This document shows, in pieces, positions 14,254 to 21,452 of a DNA stretch of 21,452 bases. The notes under the pieces were generated by a model. The model was not told the DNA's origin and did no database searches. It worked only from the letters and a program-made list of their open reading frames with translations. This DNA comes from a virus. The stretch covers positions 1 through 21,452 of IMG/VR virus record IMGVR_UViG_3300006921_000195, one strand, 5' to 3'. A program made the position numbers and the translations under genes. How positions within the stretch are numbered: the stretch's first letter is position 1; every line of letters begins with the position of its first letter.

Positions 14254-17200
14254 ATGGAAGATTTTATTTACGAGCTTAATGGCGAACAAATTGTTGTTAA
14301 AGCTGAAAATAAAGAAAATTTTGAAAGTTTATTTCCTGAAGCGGTTTTAAAACAGCAAGCAGAAAATTTTCAACCGGGTGTCCCGAATGTGGATGCGAGC
14401 GAGACGCCTGTAAAAAGAAGAATACAACAATCAGGCCAATCTTCGGGCTTCGCATCAGAAAATGGTTTTTCGGGATCAGCGGATGATTTTGAAAATACAC
14501 AAGAAAAAGCAACAGCTATAGAAAGACAATTTGGTAAAAATATTGTAACTGATTTTTTTGGAGACTTATATAGGGCTGGGGTACAAGGATCCGCCGCAGG
14601 ATCCTCTGTTGACGAAGCTTTTGATGTTTATAAAAGAGGTGATGATATTTCCGATGAAGATTTACAAAAATTTATCGATGCCAACGAGCGCATGGAAAAT
14701 GCTGGTACCTCTGATGAAATGTTAGAATACCAAAAATTATACGATGAAGCTGGTGGAGGATTGTGGGGATTTTTATCTGCGAACGCACAAACTAGAGGCG
14801 CTGTATTACCACAAATAATAGTTAGCTCTGTTGCAAATATGGCCACATCCGCTTTTGATTCAGAAGAAGTTTTTGGAACAGCTGCTGCAAGCGCGGGAGT
14901 TGGGGCCACTGCTGGTACAGCAATTTTACCAGGAGCAGGAACATTAACTGGCGCTGGTGCTGGGTTTGTTGGAGGTTTAGTTGGTGCAATGGAAACAGGT
15001 TTAACTCTTTCTGAACTATTAAAAGAAGAATTAGATGGTGCTGATTTTAATAAAGAAAATGTAAGAAAAATATTAGAAGATTCAGATGCTTTTGATAGAA
15101 TAAAATCAAGGGCTGTTGGAAGAGGTTTAGCAATTGGTGCTGTTGAGGCTGCTACTTTAGGTTTATCTAGGGGTGTAGCTACTAAATTAGGGAAAACAGC
15201 AATGACTACTACTAAAAAAGGCGCAGTTATTGCGGGCGTTGAAGCGGTTGGTGGCTCTACAGGAGAGGTTGCAGGTAGATTAGCGGCTGATCAAGAAATG
15301 GATACATCTGATATTTTATTTGAAGGTGTTGCAGAATTAAAGGGTGTTATTAATGTGGCCGATATTCTTGCTAAAAAATCTTATAAAGTAAATGGTAAAA
15401 AATCTACCAGAAAAGAAATATTAAAATTTGTTACAAACCCTAATACTAGAGCTGAAGATATTGCGGCTGCAGATATAGACGTACAAGGCGATGTAGAATT
15501 TAAAAATTTTATAGAAAACAAGCAAGCGGATATATACCTAGAGTCAACTATACCTTCTATTGTAACAGATTCTAAAGATAGAGAAGCTCTTTTTGAATTA
15601 GAAAAAGAAAGAAATAAATATAAAGATAATAAAAGTAAAACTGCTCAAAATCTAGTTACCGAAATAAATACCGAAATAAAAGAAATTACAGATAAATATA
15701 AAGGGAGAGGTAGAAGAACAACAGCTCAAGTAAACCAAGCGAAGCAAGATGAAGCAGTACAAAAAGCATCGGAAGAAAGAACTGTAGCAAAAACAATAAG
15801 ATTTGCTGAAACACAAGGCGGTAAAATTGGTTTAAATACAGTAGTTTTAGATGATTCAATTTCTTTTGAAAATGAATTAAAAAAAGATGGTATAAAATTA
15901 TCTAAAGAAGATAAAAAACAAATTGATTTAATTGGAGGCTATATAGAGGGTAATAAAATATATATAAATAAAAGTGCCGCAGCAAAAACAGGACAAATTA
16001 ATGTTGGTGGTCATGAATTGCTTCACGGTATATTAGCTAATGCAAAAATTGATAACCTTAATAGTTTAGTAGAAGATTTTAAAACACAGCTCGATAAAAA
16101 AACATTAGATATATTAGAAAATAATATGGTCGCAAGAGGGTACAATAAAAGTGCAGACTTGTATGCGAAAGAGTATTTAACTAATTTTTCAGATATGATA
16201 GAGTCTGGGGAAATAAAATTTAATGAAAATGTGTTTACAAAAATTGGTAATGCTGTTGTAAATCTTTTAAAATTATTTGGATATGAAAATATAAACTTTA
16301 AAGATGGAAAAGGAGTTTATAATTTTATGAAAGAATATTCTAAAAATATAAAGAGCGGAGAGTTGTCGTCTAGTGTTATTTCTCAGGTAACTGATTCAAA
16401 ATCTGTTGAAGGTAGTTTATCTATAGCTGACGAAAAAGTAGCTAAAGTAAATAAAATATATAATGATTCTTCTGATAAAACTCAAGCAGGGCTAAACATT
16501 GCTATGGAATATTCCGGCATGGCCGAAAAATATATTACAGATTTTAAAAATAACCCTAACTTATCTGAAGAACAAAAAGCGTTAATTGATAGAAACAGAG
16601 AAGATATTAGGGCTCAAATACTTTATGATAAGCTTCCATCTCAAAAGGCTGATTCAAAAAACAGAAATGTACTTGGGTTAGTTCAATCGTTTGAATCTGA
16701 AAAACAAAAATATAATAATGTTGCCGCTTATATAAATACTTTTTTTAAAAGAAGAGCTTTGGAAACAATGAATTACAATTTTAAAGAAGCTGGTATAAAA
16801 AGTATAGAAAACGAAGATGGAACAATAAGAAAAGATGTTGCTAAAAAAACTTCATCAAGTCAAAATATTAAAATTAATAAAAAACAAGAAAAAGGCATAA
16901 ATAGAAAAATAAAACTTGATGATTTAGCTAATGAAATATTTGAAAACTCAAGCGATATTGTAAAAACTATTGAAGAAAGCTTTAATAAAGAAATAAAATT
17001 ACAAGTTAGAAAAGGCACTTTAAAGTCTTTTGATATTGAAAAATTTGTTAAAACAAGTGTAAGACAAGCTATAGTAAATAAATTTGGTAAAATAACTCAA
17101 ACTAAAAACACAGCAGGCGAAAGAGTTGCTGTGGTTCCTAACGAATATAAATCTATATTAGTATCACAATTTGAAAATATAATAGATGCTTTTCCAATAA

Positions 17201-20200
17201 AAGACATAAAGAAAAGATATAGTAAGTTATTTAAAATAAAAGAAATACGTAGAGAAAAAACACGAGAAGGCAATCCAATATATGAAATACCTAAACCTGA
17301 CAAAAAGGAATTTGTTAAATTTTTTACAGAGGGCAGACCAACAACTATTATTGAAAAACAAAAAATACTTTCTGAAATTATAGGTAATTATTTAACATCT
17401 AAAGTTATTAGTGATTTTATTACTACTGAAAATTTAAAAGAATTAAATTCAATAAGTGAATTAGCGCCATCAGTTGCTACAGATGTTGTAGAAAATATTA
17501 TAATTGAAAATGAATTAAATAAACTAGCCGCGCAGGCTGACAGATACGCTGGGGAAAAAATGTTGCAAGATGAAAGGTTATTTTCTAAATCTGCAATAGC
17601 TAGTAAATCGAAAGTTTTAGAGTTATCTAAAATTGAATTAGACAGTGATGAATTTAATAATTATAAAGCGCCGAAAGTAGTTAAAGATTTTGTTAGGACT
17701 ATGCACGCAAAAGGGATTATCAAAGGTAATAGATTTGGCGGGGTTATATATGAGGAATTGCTTTTAGACAAAATTGCAAAAGCAGGTGGTGTAATAAAAA
17801 TACTAAAAAGTGGAGCAGCGTATGATTCTACGGCAGCAGACTTACAGCTTTTAATAAATGATATAAAAGTAAACATAGAAGCAAAATTGAATTCTAAAGC
17901 TTTATTTGGTCAAACAGGTATTAAAGTTAGCTTTAACAATAACCAATCTAAAATTGAATTTTTAAAAAATAATAAGGTTGTAAATAAAAACGAATTATCA
18001 AATTATGAATTGTTCGAATCTATGGTTAATCAATCTTTGCCTTTTATTAAAAACATATTAGACCAAATAAATGAAATAGAAAAAACTAATTTTAATAGTT
18101 TTCCCTTGGGAACGCATATAGCTCAGTCAACTTGGCAAAAAGTTCAAGAGTCTGAAAGCTACAAGTTGCTTACAAAAATAAATAAAAAAATGTCTTCAAA
18201 AGTAGTTGCAGATCATTATAATGCAAAAGACATGTACTACATACAAATTGGAGATAAAGGACTGTATCATTTAGGTATTGATAAATATGGTTTAGGCACA
18301 AAAGAATTTAATGTTGAATTCTTAATGCCTCTTGGTTTTAAACAATCTGGAGCGGCTACAATTATTAAAGGGTTTAAAGGAAAAAGAGTTCGAATTAGTT
18401 TCAAATCTGAAGCTAAAATATTTCAACCTGCTAAGCTTAATCCTTCACCAATAAATTTAGAAAATACTGAAGGAATAAATTTATTAGGCGAAAAAGTTTC
18501 AGAAGGCTCTTTTAGTAGAGCGGCATTAGATAAAGGTATAAATGATATAATTGAAGAAAAAACAGGTATTGGATCTCAAAAAATTTATTCAATTGAAAAA
18601 TCAAAAATAGTTGGTGCAAGAAAAGGTAAATTTAATTTTTATATAGCGCCATCTGCCGAAGACTTTGTAGGTTTATTATATAAATTTTTATCAAAAGGGA
18701 AATTAGGAGATTTACAAATGGCTTGGTTTAAAAAGCATTTGCTTAATCCATACTCTAAAGCCATGCATAAGCTTAATGCCGACCGTATGGTCTTAATGAA
18801 TGATTTTAGAGCATTAAAGAGAAAAATAAACAAAGTTCCTAAAAAATTAAAAAAATTCATACCGAATGAAGGCTTTACTTATGAAACCGCAGTAAGAACG
18901 TATATATGGGATCAACAGGGCATGAGTATTCCGGGTTTATCTAAAGCAGATCAAAAAAGTTTAGTTAAAATAATAAAAAACGATAAAGAATTAAAATCTT
19001 TTGCCGATCAAGTTATACTGATCCATAAAGACAGGGGTTATCCAAACCCTCAACAACACTGGTCAAGCGGAACAATGACAACAGATATGCTGAATGGCTT
19101 AAACACCGTTAGAAGAAAAGAAATACTATCTGAATGGAAAGCTAATGTTGATATAATATTTTCTAATAAAAATTTAAACAAAATGGAAGCTGCTTTTGGT
19201 GGCAAGTTTAAAGAGGCTATGGTAGATATTTTATCAAGAATGGAAACTGGAAGGAATAGACCATATGGAGGGAATAGAATTGCCAACGCTTGGTTAGACT
19301 GGGTTAATAATTCTGTTGGTGTTGTAATGTTTTTGAATATGCGATCTGCTCTTTTACAAACTATATCTACTGCTAACTATATTAATTGGGGTGATAATAA
19401 TGTTTTAAGTGCAGGTAAGGCTTTTGCAAATCAACCTCAATATTGGAAAGATTTTCTTTATATTTGGAATTCTGATTATTTAAAAGAAAGAAGAGGCGGA
19501 TTGAAATTAAACGTTAGTGAAAGTGAAATAGCTGATATGGCTAATCAAGGTGGGGTAAATGGTGTTGTTAGTTTTATACTTAAAAATGGTTTTTTACCTA
19601 CAAAAGTAGCAGATAGTTTTGCTATTGCTTCTGGAGGTGCTTCTATGTACCGAAACAGAGTAAAAACCTATAAAAAACAAGGCTTAAGCACAGAAAAAGC
19701 AGAAGCAAAAGCGTTTAAAGATTTTAGAGAGTTAACAGAAGAAGCCCAGCAGTCAAGTAGACCGGACAGAATATCTTTGCAACAAGCGAGTCCTGCGGGG
19801 AGATTGTTTTTAGCATGGGCAAATACCCCTATGCAATATGGCCGACTAATAAAAAGATCTACTTTAGATTTAATAGCTGGTAGAGGAGATAGAAAAACTA
19901 ATCTATCTAAATTAATTTATTATACAGCGATACAAAATATTATATTTAATGCAATGCAACAGGGAATGTTTGCTATGGCTTTTAATGATGAAAACGATGA
20001 AGAAGAAGATATAAAAAAATATTCAAAAGTCGGAGAGGGCATGTTTGATTCTATATTAAAAGGAGGCGGAATACAGGGTAGTGTTATTATTGCTTTAAAA
20101 AATATAATTGCAGATATTTATAAAAGATCTCAAAAACCTAGACCAAACTATAAAGAAACTTTGTGGAAATTTTTTGACGTAACTCCTCCTTTAGATTCAA

Positions 20201-20544
20201 AAATGACCCGACTTAAATCAGCTTCTTATAGTTTTGAATATGAAGCTGAAGCTATGCAAGAGGAAGGATTTTCTTTAGATAATCCTGCGGTAATGGCAAC
20301 TTCACAGTTAATATCCTTTTTTACAAATATACCGTTAGACAGAGCGGTAAAAAAAGCTAACAATATACAAGCTGCCACGTCAGAAGAAGCTGAAACATGG
20401 CAAAGAATAGCGTTAATTTTAGGGTGGAGCGAATGGGAGTTAGGTATGACAGAGGATGCTAATAAGTTTAAAGTACGAAAAAATATAAGAAAACCTGCAG
20501 CTAGAAAATCTAGTCCGCGTAGAACAATACAAAAAAGAAATTAA
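14254..20544 (+). CDS. Giant ejection protein with zincin-like and PD-(D/E)XK-like regions
   Basis: 2096 residues. In T7-like order this is the gp16 slot: a large internal protein ejected into the host envelope. Visible parts: residues 1-30, small start unit (FIYELNGEQIVVKAENKENF); about 182-256 and 286-345, Gly/Ala-rich hydrophobic segments able to insert in membrane; about 515-700, a metallopeptidase-like domain with HELLH at 587-591 and a possible third ligand E640; about 880-1100, Lys-rich helical region; about 1150-1260, an E1167 ... D1196 ... E1209-x-K1211 pattern fitting a PD-(D/E)XK nuclease; about 1463-1525, a conserved-looking segment (FYIAPSAEDFVGLLYKFLSK); about 1684-1910, the most recognisable part (NNSVGVVMFLNMRSALLQTI, ELTEEAQQSSRPDRIS, WANTPMQYGRL), shared with large virion proteins of marine phages. 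The C-terminus is basic. No lysozyme or transglycosylase motif is evident. Ejection role is inferred; enzymatic domains are candidates. Confidence 0.75.
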   Translation: MEDFIYELNGEQIVVKAENKENFESLFPEAVLKQQAENFQPGVPNVDASETPVKRRIQQSGQSSGFASENGFSGSADDFENTQEKATAIERQFGKNIVTDFFGDLYRAGVQGSAAGSSVDEAFDVYKRGDDISDEDLQKFIDANERMENAGTSDEMLEYQKLYDEAGGGLWGFLSANAQTRGAVLPQIIVSSVANMATSAFDSEEVFGTAAASAGVGATAGTAILPGAGTLTGAGAGFVGGLVGAMETGLTLSELLKEELDGADFNKENVRKILEDSDAFDRIKSRAVGRGLAIGAVEAATLGLSRGVATKLGKTAMTTTKKGAVIAGVEAVGGSTGEVAGRLAADQEMDTSDILFEGVAELKGVINVADILAKKSYKVNGKKSTRKEILKFVTNPNTRAEDIAAADIDVQGDVEFKNFIENKQADIYLESTIPSIVTDSKDREALFELEKERNKYKDNKSKTAQNLVTEINTEIKEITDKYKGRGRRTTAQVNQAKQDEAVQKASEERTVAKTIRFAETQGGKIGLNTVVLDDSISFENELKKDGIKLSKEDKKQIDLIGGYIEGNKIYINKSAAAKTGQINVGGHELLHGILANAKIDNLNSLVEDFKTQLDKKTLDILENNMVARGYNKSADLYAKEYLTNFSDMIESGEIKFNENVFTKIGNAVVNLLKLFGYENINFKDGKGVYNFMKEYSKNIKSGELSSSVISQVTDSKSVEGSLSIADEKVAKVNKIYNDSSDKTQAGLNIAMEYSGMAEKYITDFKNNPNLSEEQKALIDRNREDIRAQILYDKLPSQKADSKNRNVLGLVQSFESEKQKYNNVAAYINTFFKRRALETMNYNFKEAGIKSIENEDGTIRKDVAKKTSSSQNIKINKKQEKGINRKIKLDDLANEIFENSSDIVKTIEESFNKEIKLQVRKGTLKSFDIEKFVKTSVRQAIVNKFGKITQTKNTAGERVAVVPNEYKSILVSQFENIIDAFPIKDIKKRYSKLFKIKEIRREKTREGNPIYEIPKPDKKEFVKFFTEGRPTTIIEKQKILSEIIGNYLTSKVISDFITTENLKELNSISELAPSVATDVVENIIIENELNKLAAQADRYAGEKMLQDERLFSKSAIASKSKVLELSKIELDSDEFNNYKAPKVVKDFVRTMHAKGIIKGNRFGGVIYEELLLDKIAKAGGVIKILKSGAAYDSTAADLQLLINDIKVNIEAKLNSKALFGQTGIKVSFNNNQSKIEFLKNNKVVNKNELSNYELFESMVNQSLPFIKNILDQINEIEKTNFNSFPLGTHIAQSTWQKVQESESYKLLTKINKKMSSKVVADHYNAKDMYYIQIGDKGLYHLGIDKYGLGTKEFNVEFLMPLGFKQSGAATIIKGFKGKRVRISFKSEAKIFQPAKLNPSPINLENTEGINLLGEKVSEGSFSRAALDKGINDIIEEKTGIGSQKIYSIEKSKIVGARKGKFNFYIAPSAEDFVGLLYKFLSKGKLGDLQMAWFKKHLLNPYSKAMHKLNADRMVLMNDFRALKRKINKVPKKLKKFIPNEGFTYETAVRTYIWDQQGMSIPGLSKADQKSLVKIIKNDKELKSFADQVILIHKDRGYPNPQQHWSSGTMTTDMLNGLNTVRRKEILSEWKANVDIIFSNKNLNKMEAAFGGKFKEAMVDILSRMETGRNRPYGGNRIANAWLDWVNNSVGVVMFLNMRSALLQTISTANYINWGDNNVLSAGKAFANQPQYWKDFLYIWNSDYLKERRGGLKLNVSESEIADMANQGGVNGVVSFILKNGFLPTKVADSFAIASGGASMYRNRVKTYKKQGLSTEKAEAKAFKDFRELTEEAQQSSRPDRISLQQASPAGRLFLAWANTPMQYGRLIKRSTLDLIAGRGDRKTNLSKLIYYTAIQNIIFNAMQQGMFAMAFNDENDEEEDIKKYSKVGEGMFDSILKGGGIQGSVIIALKNIIADIYKRSQKPRPNYKETLWKFFDVTPPLDSKMTRLKSASYSFEYEAEAMQEEGFSLDNPAVMATSQLISFFTNIPLDRAVKKANNIQAATSEEAETWQRIALILGWSEWELGMTEDANKFKVRKNIRKPAARKSSPRRTIQKRN

Positions 20545-20546
20545 TT

Positions 20547-20663
20547 ATGCCAAAAGATGCGTGTTACTATCAAGTAAAAAGACGATATAAAGTATTCCCA
20601 TCCGCATATGCGAGTGGAGCTATAGCTAAATGTAGAAAAAACAAAGGTAAAAAGAAAAAATAA
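20547..20663 (+). CDS. Tiny basic conserved phage protein (KDACYxxVK type)
   Basis: 38 residues, beginning MPKDACYYQVKRRYKVFPSA, with 13 Lys/Arg and two Cys (C6, C29), ending in a lysine run. I recognise the pattern KDACYxxVKxRYxVxPSAYASGAxxKCRK from many small hypothetical proteins of marine phages and some giant viruses; no function is known to me. The two Cys could bind metal or form a disulfide in so short a chain. It starts 2 bases after the giant ejection gene, and its stop overlaps the next start by one base (TAATG), so the two small basic genes are translationally coupled. ATG at 20547 has an in-frame TAA just before it (20541-20543), fixing the start. A nucleic-acid-binding role would fit the charge but is inference. 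Confidence 0.75.
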   Translation: MPKDACYYQVKRRYKVFPSAYASGAIAKCRKNKGKKKK

Positions 20664-20938
20664 TGGCTGTAAGAAAAACCAAAAAAGGAGCATCGCTCAA
20701 ACGTTGGTTCAAAGAAAAATGGGTTGACGTTAGAACAGGTAAAGCTTGTGGTCGTAAAAAAGGCGACGGCAGAGGTGTACCGTATTGCAGGCCAAGCAAA
20801 AGAGTATCAAGTAAAACACCAAAAACATCAAGCGAAATGTCTTCATCTGAAAAAGCAAAAAAAATCAGAGAAAAGAAAAGCTTGGGACAACCAAAAGGAA
20901 AACCAAGAAGGGTCAAATCAGTTAAAAGAAGAAAATAA
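20663..20938 (+). CDS. Small Lys/Arg-rich protein, DUF5872-like
   Basis: 91 residues, 34 of them Lys or Arg. The core KWVDVRTGKACGRKKGDGRG, followed by VPYCRPSKRVSSKTPKTSSE (residues about 19-58), has the look of the DUF5872 family, known from phages and nucleocytoplasmic large DNA viruses with no assigned function. Two Cys (in ACGRKK and YCRPSK) are conserved in what I recall of the family. The rest is a basic, probably disordered tail ending KSVKRRK. The ATG overlaps the TAA of the 38-residue gene. Charge and Cys suggest binding to DNA or RNA, perhaps packaged with the genome, since both small genes end the virion block. The family name is from memory; function is unknown. Confidence 0.75.
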   Translation: MAVRKTKKGASLKRWFKEKWVDVRTGKACGRKKGDGRGVPYCRPSKRVSSKTPKTSSEMSSSEKAKKIREKKSLGQPKGKPRRVKSVKRRK

Positions 20939-20939
20939 A

Positions 20940-21104
20940 ATGGATACTCAAGATTTAAAAGTGTTAGCATTGAACACATCAGCATTTACAGTTTCAATGA
21001 CTTCGGTTGAAGATATACTTAAAATAATATTATTATTAGTTTCAATAGGCTTTACTGTTCAAAGATGGTATGAAGTACATAAAAGGAATAAAGATAGTAA
21101 GTAG
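20940..21104 (+). CDS. Small single-span membrane protein, holin-like
   Basis: 54 residues from ATG 20940, one base after the preceding stop. Upstream the frame is open back to a TTG at 20724, but that part overlaps the basic gene and is only a shadow. Residues 1-23 are polar (MDTQDLKVLALNTSAFTVSM), about 24-41 form one hydrophobic span (EDILKIILLLVSIGFTVQ), and the tail RWYEVHKRNKDSK is strongly basic, predicting N-outside/C-inside. Size and topology fit a short holin or pinholin-type protein; small proteins of this pattern occur in many marine phages. There is no neighbouring lysin in the window to prove it, so other small membrane roles remain possible. Its last 35 bases overlap the next gene in another frame. 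Confidence 0.6.
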   Translation: MDTQDLKVLALNTSAFTVSMTSVEDILKIILLLVSIGFTVQRWYEVHKRNKDSK

Positions 21105-21452
21105 TTTATTATTTTGCATTGTAATATCTGCACAAGATATTAAAATAAACGATATAAAAAATTCAATTCAAACTGGTCCTTTAGTTGATAATAGGAACGT
21201 TGGGTTTGGTTTGAAAAATATATTAGAGGAAGTGGTTCAGGATCAAGATTATAACTTAAATGATAGGAGTGAAAATGTTTTAGATGTTGAGCTAATTTAT
21301 TTTGATGTAAAACGTACTCAATCAAATATTGCATTGTATAGCAAATCATCGAGTCAAACCGAAATAATTGCTATTGCTAAATATAAAAAGAAAAAAGTAA
21401 AAGTAAAAGGCACTTCAAAAGACATTACAACTTCTTTAATTTTATTAAATGA
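21070..21452 (+). CDS. Exported protein with Bacteroidota-type signal peptide (3' end outside window)
   Basis: 127 complete codons from ATG 21070, open to the window edge. Residues 1-21 are a classical signal peptide: basic MKYIKGIK, a hydrophobic core IVSSLLFCIVIS and a small Ala at 21, with Gln22 next, fitting the Bacteroidetes Q-rule for signal peptidase I. A lipoprotein is unlikely because the Cys at 16 follows Phe and lies inside the core. The mature part starts QDIKINDIKNSIQTGPLVDN, then FGLKNILEEVVQDQDYNL and LDVELIYFDVKRTQSNIALY, an alpha/beta pattern I vaguely recall from flavobacterial phage and host exported proteins. It overlaps the holin-like gene by 35 bases in a different frame, a nesting typical of lysis genes (as Rz/Rz1), so an envelope or lysis role is possible. 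Family not identified. Confidence 0.65.
   Translation, partial: MKYIKGIKIVSSLLFCIVISAQDIKINDIKNSIQTGPLVDNRNVGFGLKNILEEVVQDQDYNLNDRSENVLDVELIYFDVKRTQSNIALYSKSSSQTEIIAIAKYKKKKVKVKGTSKDITTSLILLN

Noticed and set aside
14586-14605. Perfect inverted and direct repeat of AGGATCC around GCCGC
   Set aside because: It lies inside the giant protein gene and encodes a Gly-Ser/Ala turn; repeated Gly-Ser codons explain it.
20724-20939. Longer version of the membrane protein gene starting upstream
   Set aside because: Starts with TTG and overlaps almost the whole basic DUF5872-like gene in another frame; ATG 20940 sits one base after that gene's stop.
20626-20985. Antisense frame of 119 codons with hydrophobic segments
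   Set aside because: It is the complement of Lys/Arg-rich genes, which produces Leu/Phe/Ser-rich frames automatically; no separate start leader or partner is visible.
1-21452. tRNA genes, CRISPR arrays, insertion sequences, integrase/attachment sites, Bacteroidota-type TAnnTTTG promoters
   Set aside because: I looked in the gaps and found none; gaps are mostly under 35 bases and the two longer ones are filled by hairpins.

Overview
This window is a single-strand, tightly packed structural (late) gene block from an AT-rich tailed dsDNA phage, most likely a podovirus-type phage of a marine Bacteroidota (flavobacterial) host. Every real gene lies on the + strand. There is no tRNA, rRNA, CRISPR array, insertion sequence or host gene. 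The host inference rests on three sequence signs. Start codons are preceded by short A/T-rich leaders with no Shine-Dalgarno sequence. Perfect GGAGG-type sequences are tolerated inside genes. The last gene has a signal peptide with Gln right after the predicted cleavage site (the Bacteroidetes 'Q-rule'). Several proteins also have the look of families common in uncultured marine phages; that is recognition from memory, not a search.

Layout: 1-1215 portal protein (5' end outside the window); 1239-2474 acidic scaffold-like protein; 2494-3918 major capsid protein; a hairpin/terminator (3934-3958); 3993-4748 unknown virion-block protein; a second long hairpin (4755-4794); 4807-5805 and 5809-6948 head-tail connector / tail-tube-A-like proteins; 6952-10221 and 10253-11473 two large tail (tail-tube-B or stabilisation-like) proteins; 11474-11881 a GNAT-like protein; 11883-12512 (probably extended to 12565 by a -1 frameshift), 12580-14247 and 14254-20544 three proteins that look like a small, medium and giant ejection (internal virion) set; 20547-20663 and 20663-20938 two tiny, very basic proteins; 20940-21104 a one-span, holin-like membrane protein; 21070 to the window end, an exported protein that runs off the edge.

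The order portal - scaffold - capsid - tail A - tail B - three internal proteins parallels T7-like virion modules (gp8-gp9-gp10-gp11-gp12-gp14/15/16). I use this synteny to assign roles where sequence alone is weak. The portal and scaffold direct assembly of the capsid shell. The connectors and large tail proteins would form the short tail and its host-facing domains. The three ejection proteins would leave the capsid to carry DNA across the envelope. The end of the window looks like the start of a lysis or accessory segment.

The most interesting signals are: (1) a textbook -1 frameshift heptamer G GGA AAT placed directly before the stop of the small ejection-type gene, with a small GC hairpin after it and an 18-codon extension that closes an otherwise oversized gap; (2) two candidate enzymatic centres in the 2096-residue ejection protein, an HELLH zincin-type motif and an E-D-ExK pattern fitting a PD-(D/E)XK nuclease; (3) hairpins bracketing the single gene between capsid and tail genes; (4) apparently inserted beta-rich modules in connector and tail proteins.
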